64,000 nt of DNA from Taeniopygia guttata. Its lineage: Eukaryota; Chordata; Aves; Passeriformes; Estrildidae. The notes under the pieces were generated by a model. That model was not told the origin of the DNA and made no database searches. It worked only from the letters and a program-made list of their open reading frames with translations. How positions within the stretch are numbered: position 1 is the first letter of the stretch; the number at the start of each line of letters is the position of its first letter. A program made the translations under genes and the position numbers. Positions 63,969 through 64,000 of this stretch are shown here, in pieces. The DNA is taken from positions 24,407,001 through 24,471,000 of the forward strand of contig NC_133064.1 in the NCBI RefSeq assembly GCF_048771995.1, given 5' to 3'.

Positions 63969-64000
63969 ACTCTTGCAAGGTGCACAAGGTTCCCCTGGAC
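63822..64000 (+). CDS. pro: ERV9 pro frame: start of dUTPase (partial)
   Basis: The -1 frame after the heptamer has no stop. It encodes a linker followed by AGVDVCTAATVVLDSCKVHKVPLD, which matches the dUTPase start of ERV3 and ERV5. It is cut by the window end. Confidence 0.8.

Larger units (their letters stand above)
61037..64000 (+). mobile_element. ERV9: ERV4/5-family provirus with intact gag, truncated by the window end
   Basis: 5' LTR, primer-binding site, an open gag and the start of dUTPase are present. The rest lies beyond 64000. LTR and gag are nearly identical in layout to ERV4. The left flank is CCCCAC (61031-61036), which should reappear after the 3' LTR. Confidence 0.92.

Noticed and set aside
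1-64000. CRISPR arrays, tRNA or rRNA genes, host exons
   Set aside because: No regularly spaced repeats, cloverleaf candidates or non-retroviral protein motifs were found. All recognisable coding sequence is retroviral.

Overview
The window looks like repeat-dense, non-genic avian chromatin, probably from a songbird. The long-LTR, ERVL-like and env-less betaretrovirus-like families resemble those abundant in passerine genomes, but no host gene is present to settle the species. I find no host exon, tRNA, rRNA or CRISPR. Nearly every base belongs to an endogenous retrovirus (ERV) or a solitary LTR, and many insertions can be bounded exactly by their target-site duplications (TSDs).

Layout from the left. 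An ERVL-type LTR (family A) ends at 508. ERV1, a decayed gammaretrovirus-like provirus on the plus strand, runs 736-16487. Its protease gene is split by ERV2 (5183-13928, minus strand, TSD AGAT), a gammaretrovirus-like provirus with gag, pol, env and two LTRs. Solo LTRs sit in ERV1 (4557-4873; 15439-16145) and in the ERV2 5' LTR (13186-13675). ERV3 (16488-31442, minus) is an older env-less betaretrovirus-like provirus interrupted by LTRs of families B, A, C and E. ERV4 (21580-27929, plus, TSD TGTTAG) is a complete env-less provirus lodged at the first bases of LTR E.

From 31443 to the right lies ERV7 (minus; protease, capsid and upstream gag fragments). It is split by ERV5 (34674-60368, minus), a relative of ERV4. 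ERV5 is split by LTR J (with a B LTR inside), by LTR H1, and by a full ERVL provirus (43487-59836, TSD CCCAC). The ERVL is split in turn by a defective provirus with a fused gag-integrase reading frame (ERV8, 51484-55262, TSD CCAGGC) and by LTRs C2, B4 (containing B5), G2 (containing G1), H2 and a class II solo LTR. The window ends in ERV9 (61037 onward, plus), a third copy of the ERV4/ERV5 family, whose 846-codon gag is fully open.

Functionally, LTRs supply promoters (TATA-like boxes) and poly(A) signals, gag encodes particle proteins, and pro/pol encode dUTPase, protease, reverse transcriptase, RNase H and integrase. In the ERV3/4/5/9 family gag, pro and pol lie in successive -1 frames, with slippery heptamers visible at both junctions. 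Almost all coding regions are broken. The exceptions are the ERV9 gag, the ERV8 fusion frame and long stretches of ERV2 and ERV5 pol. Coordinates of LTR ends flanked by TSDs are exact. Other boundaries are estimates read by eye.
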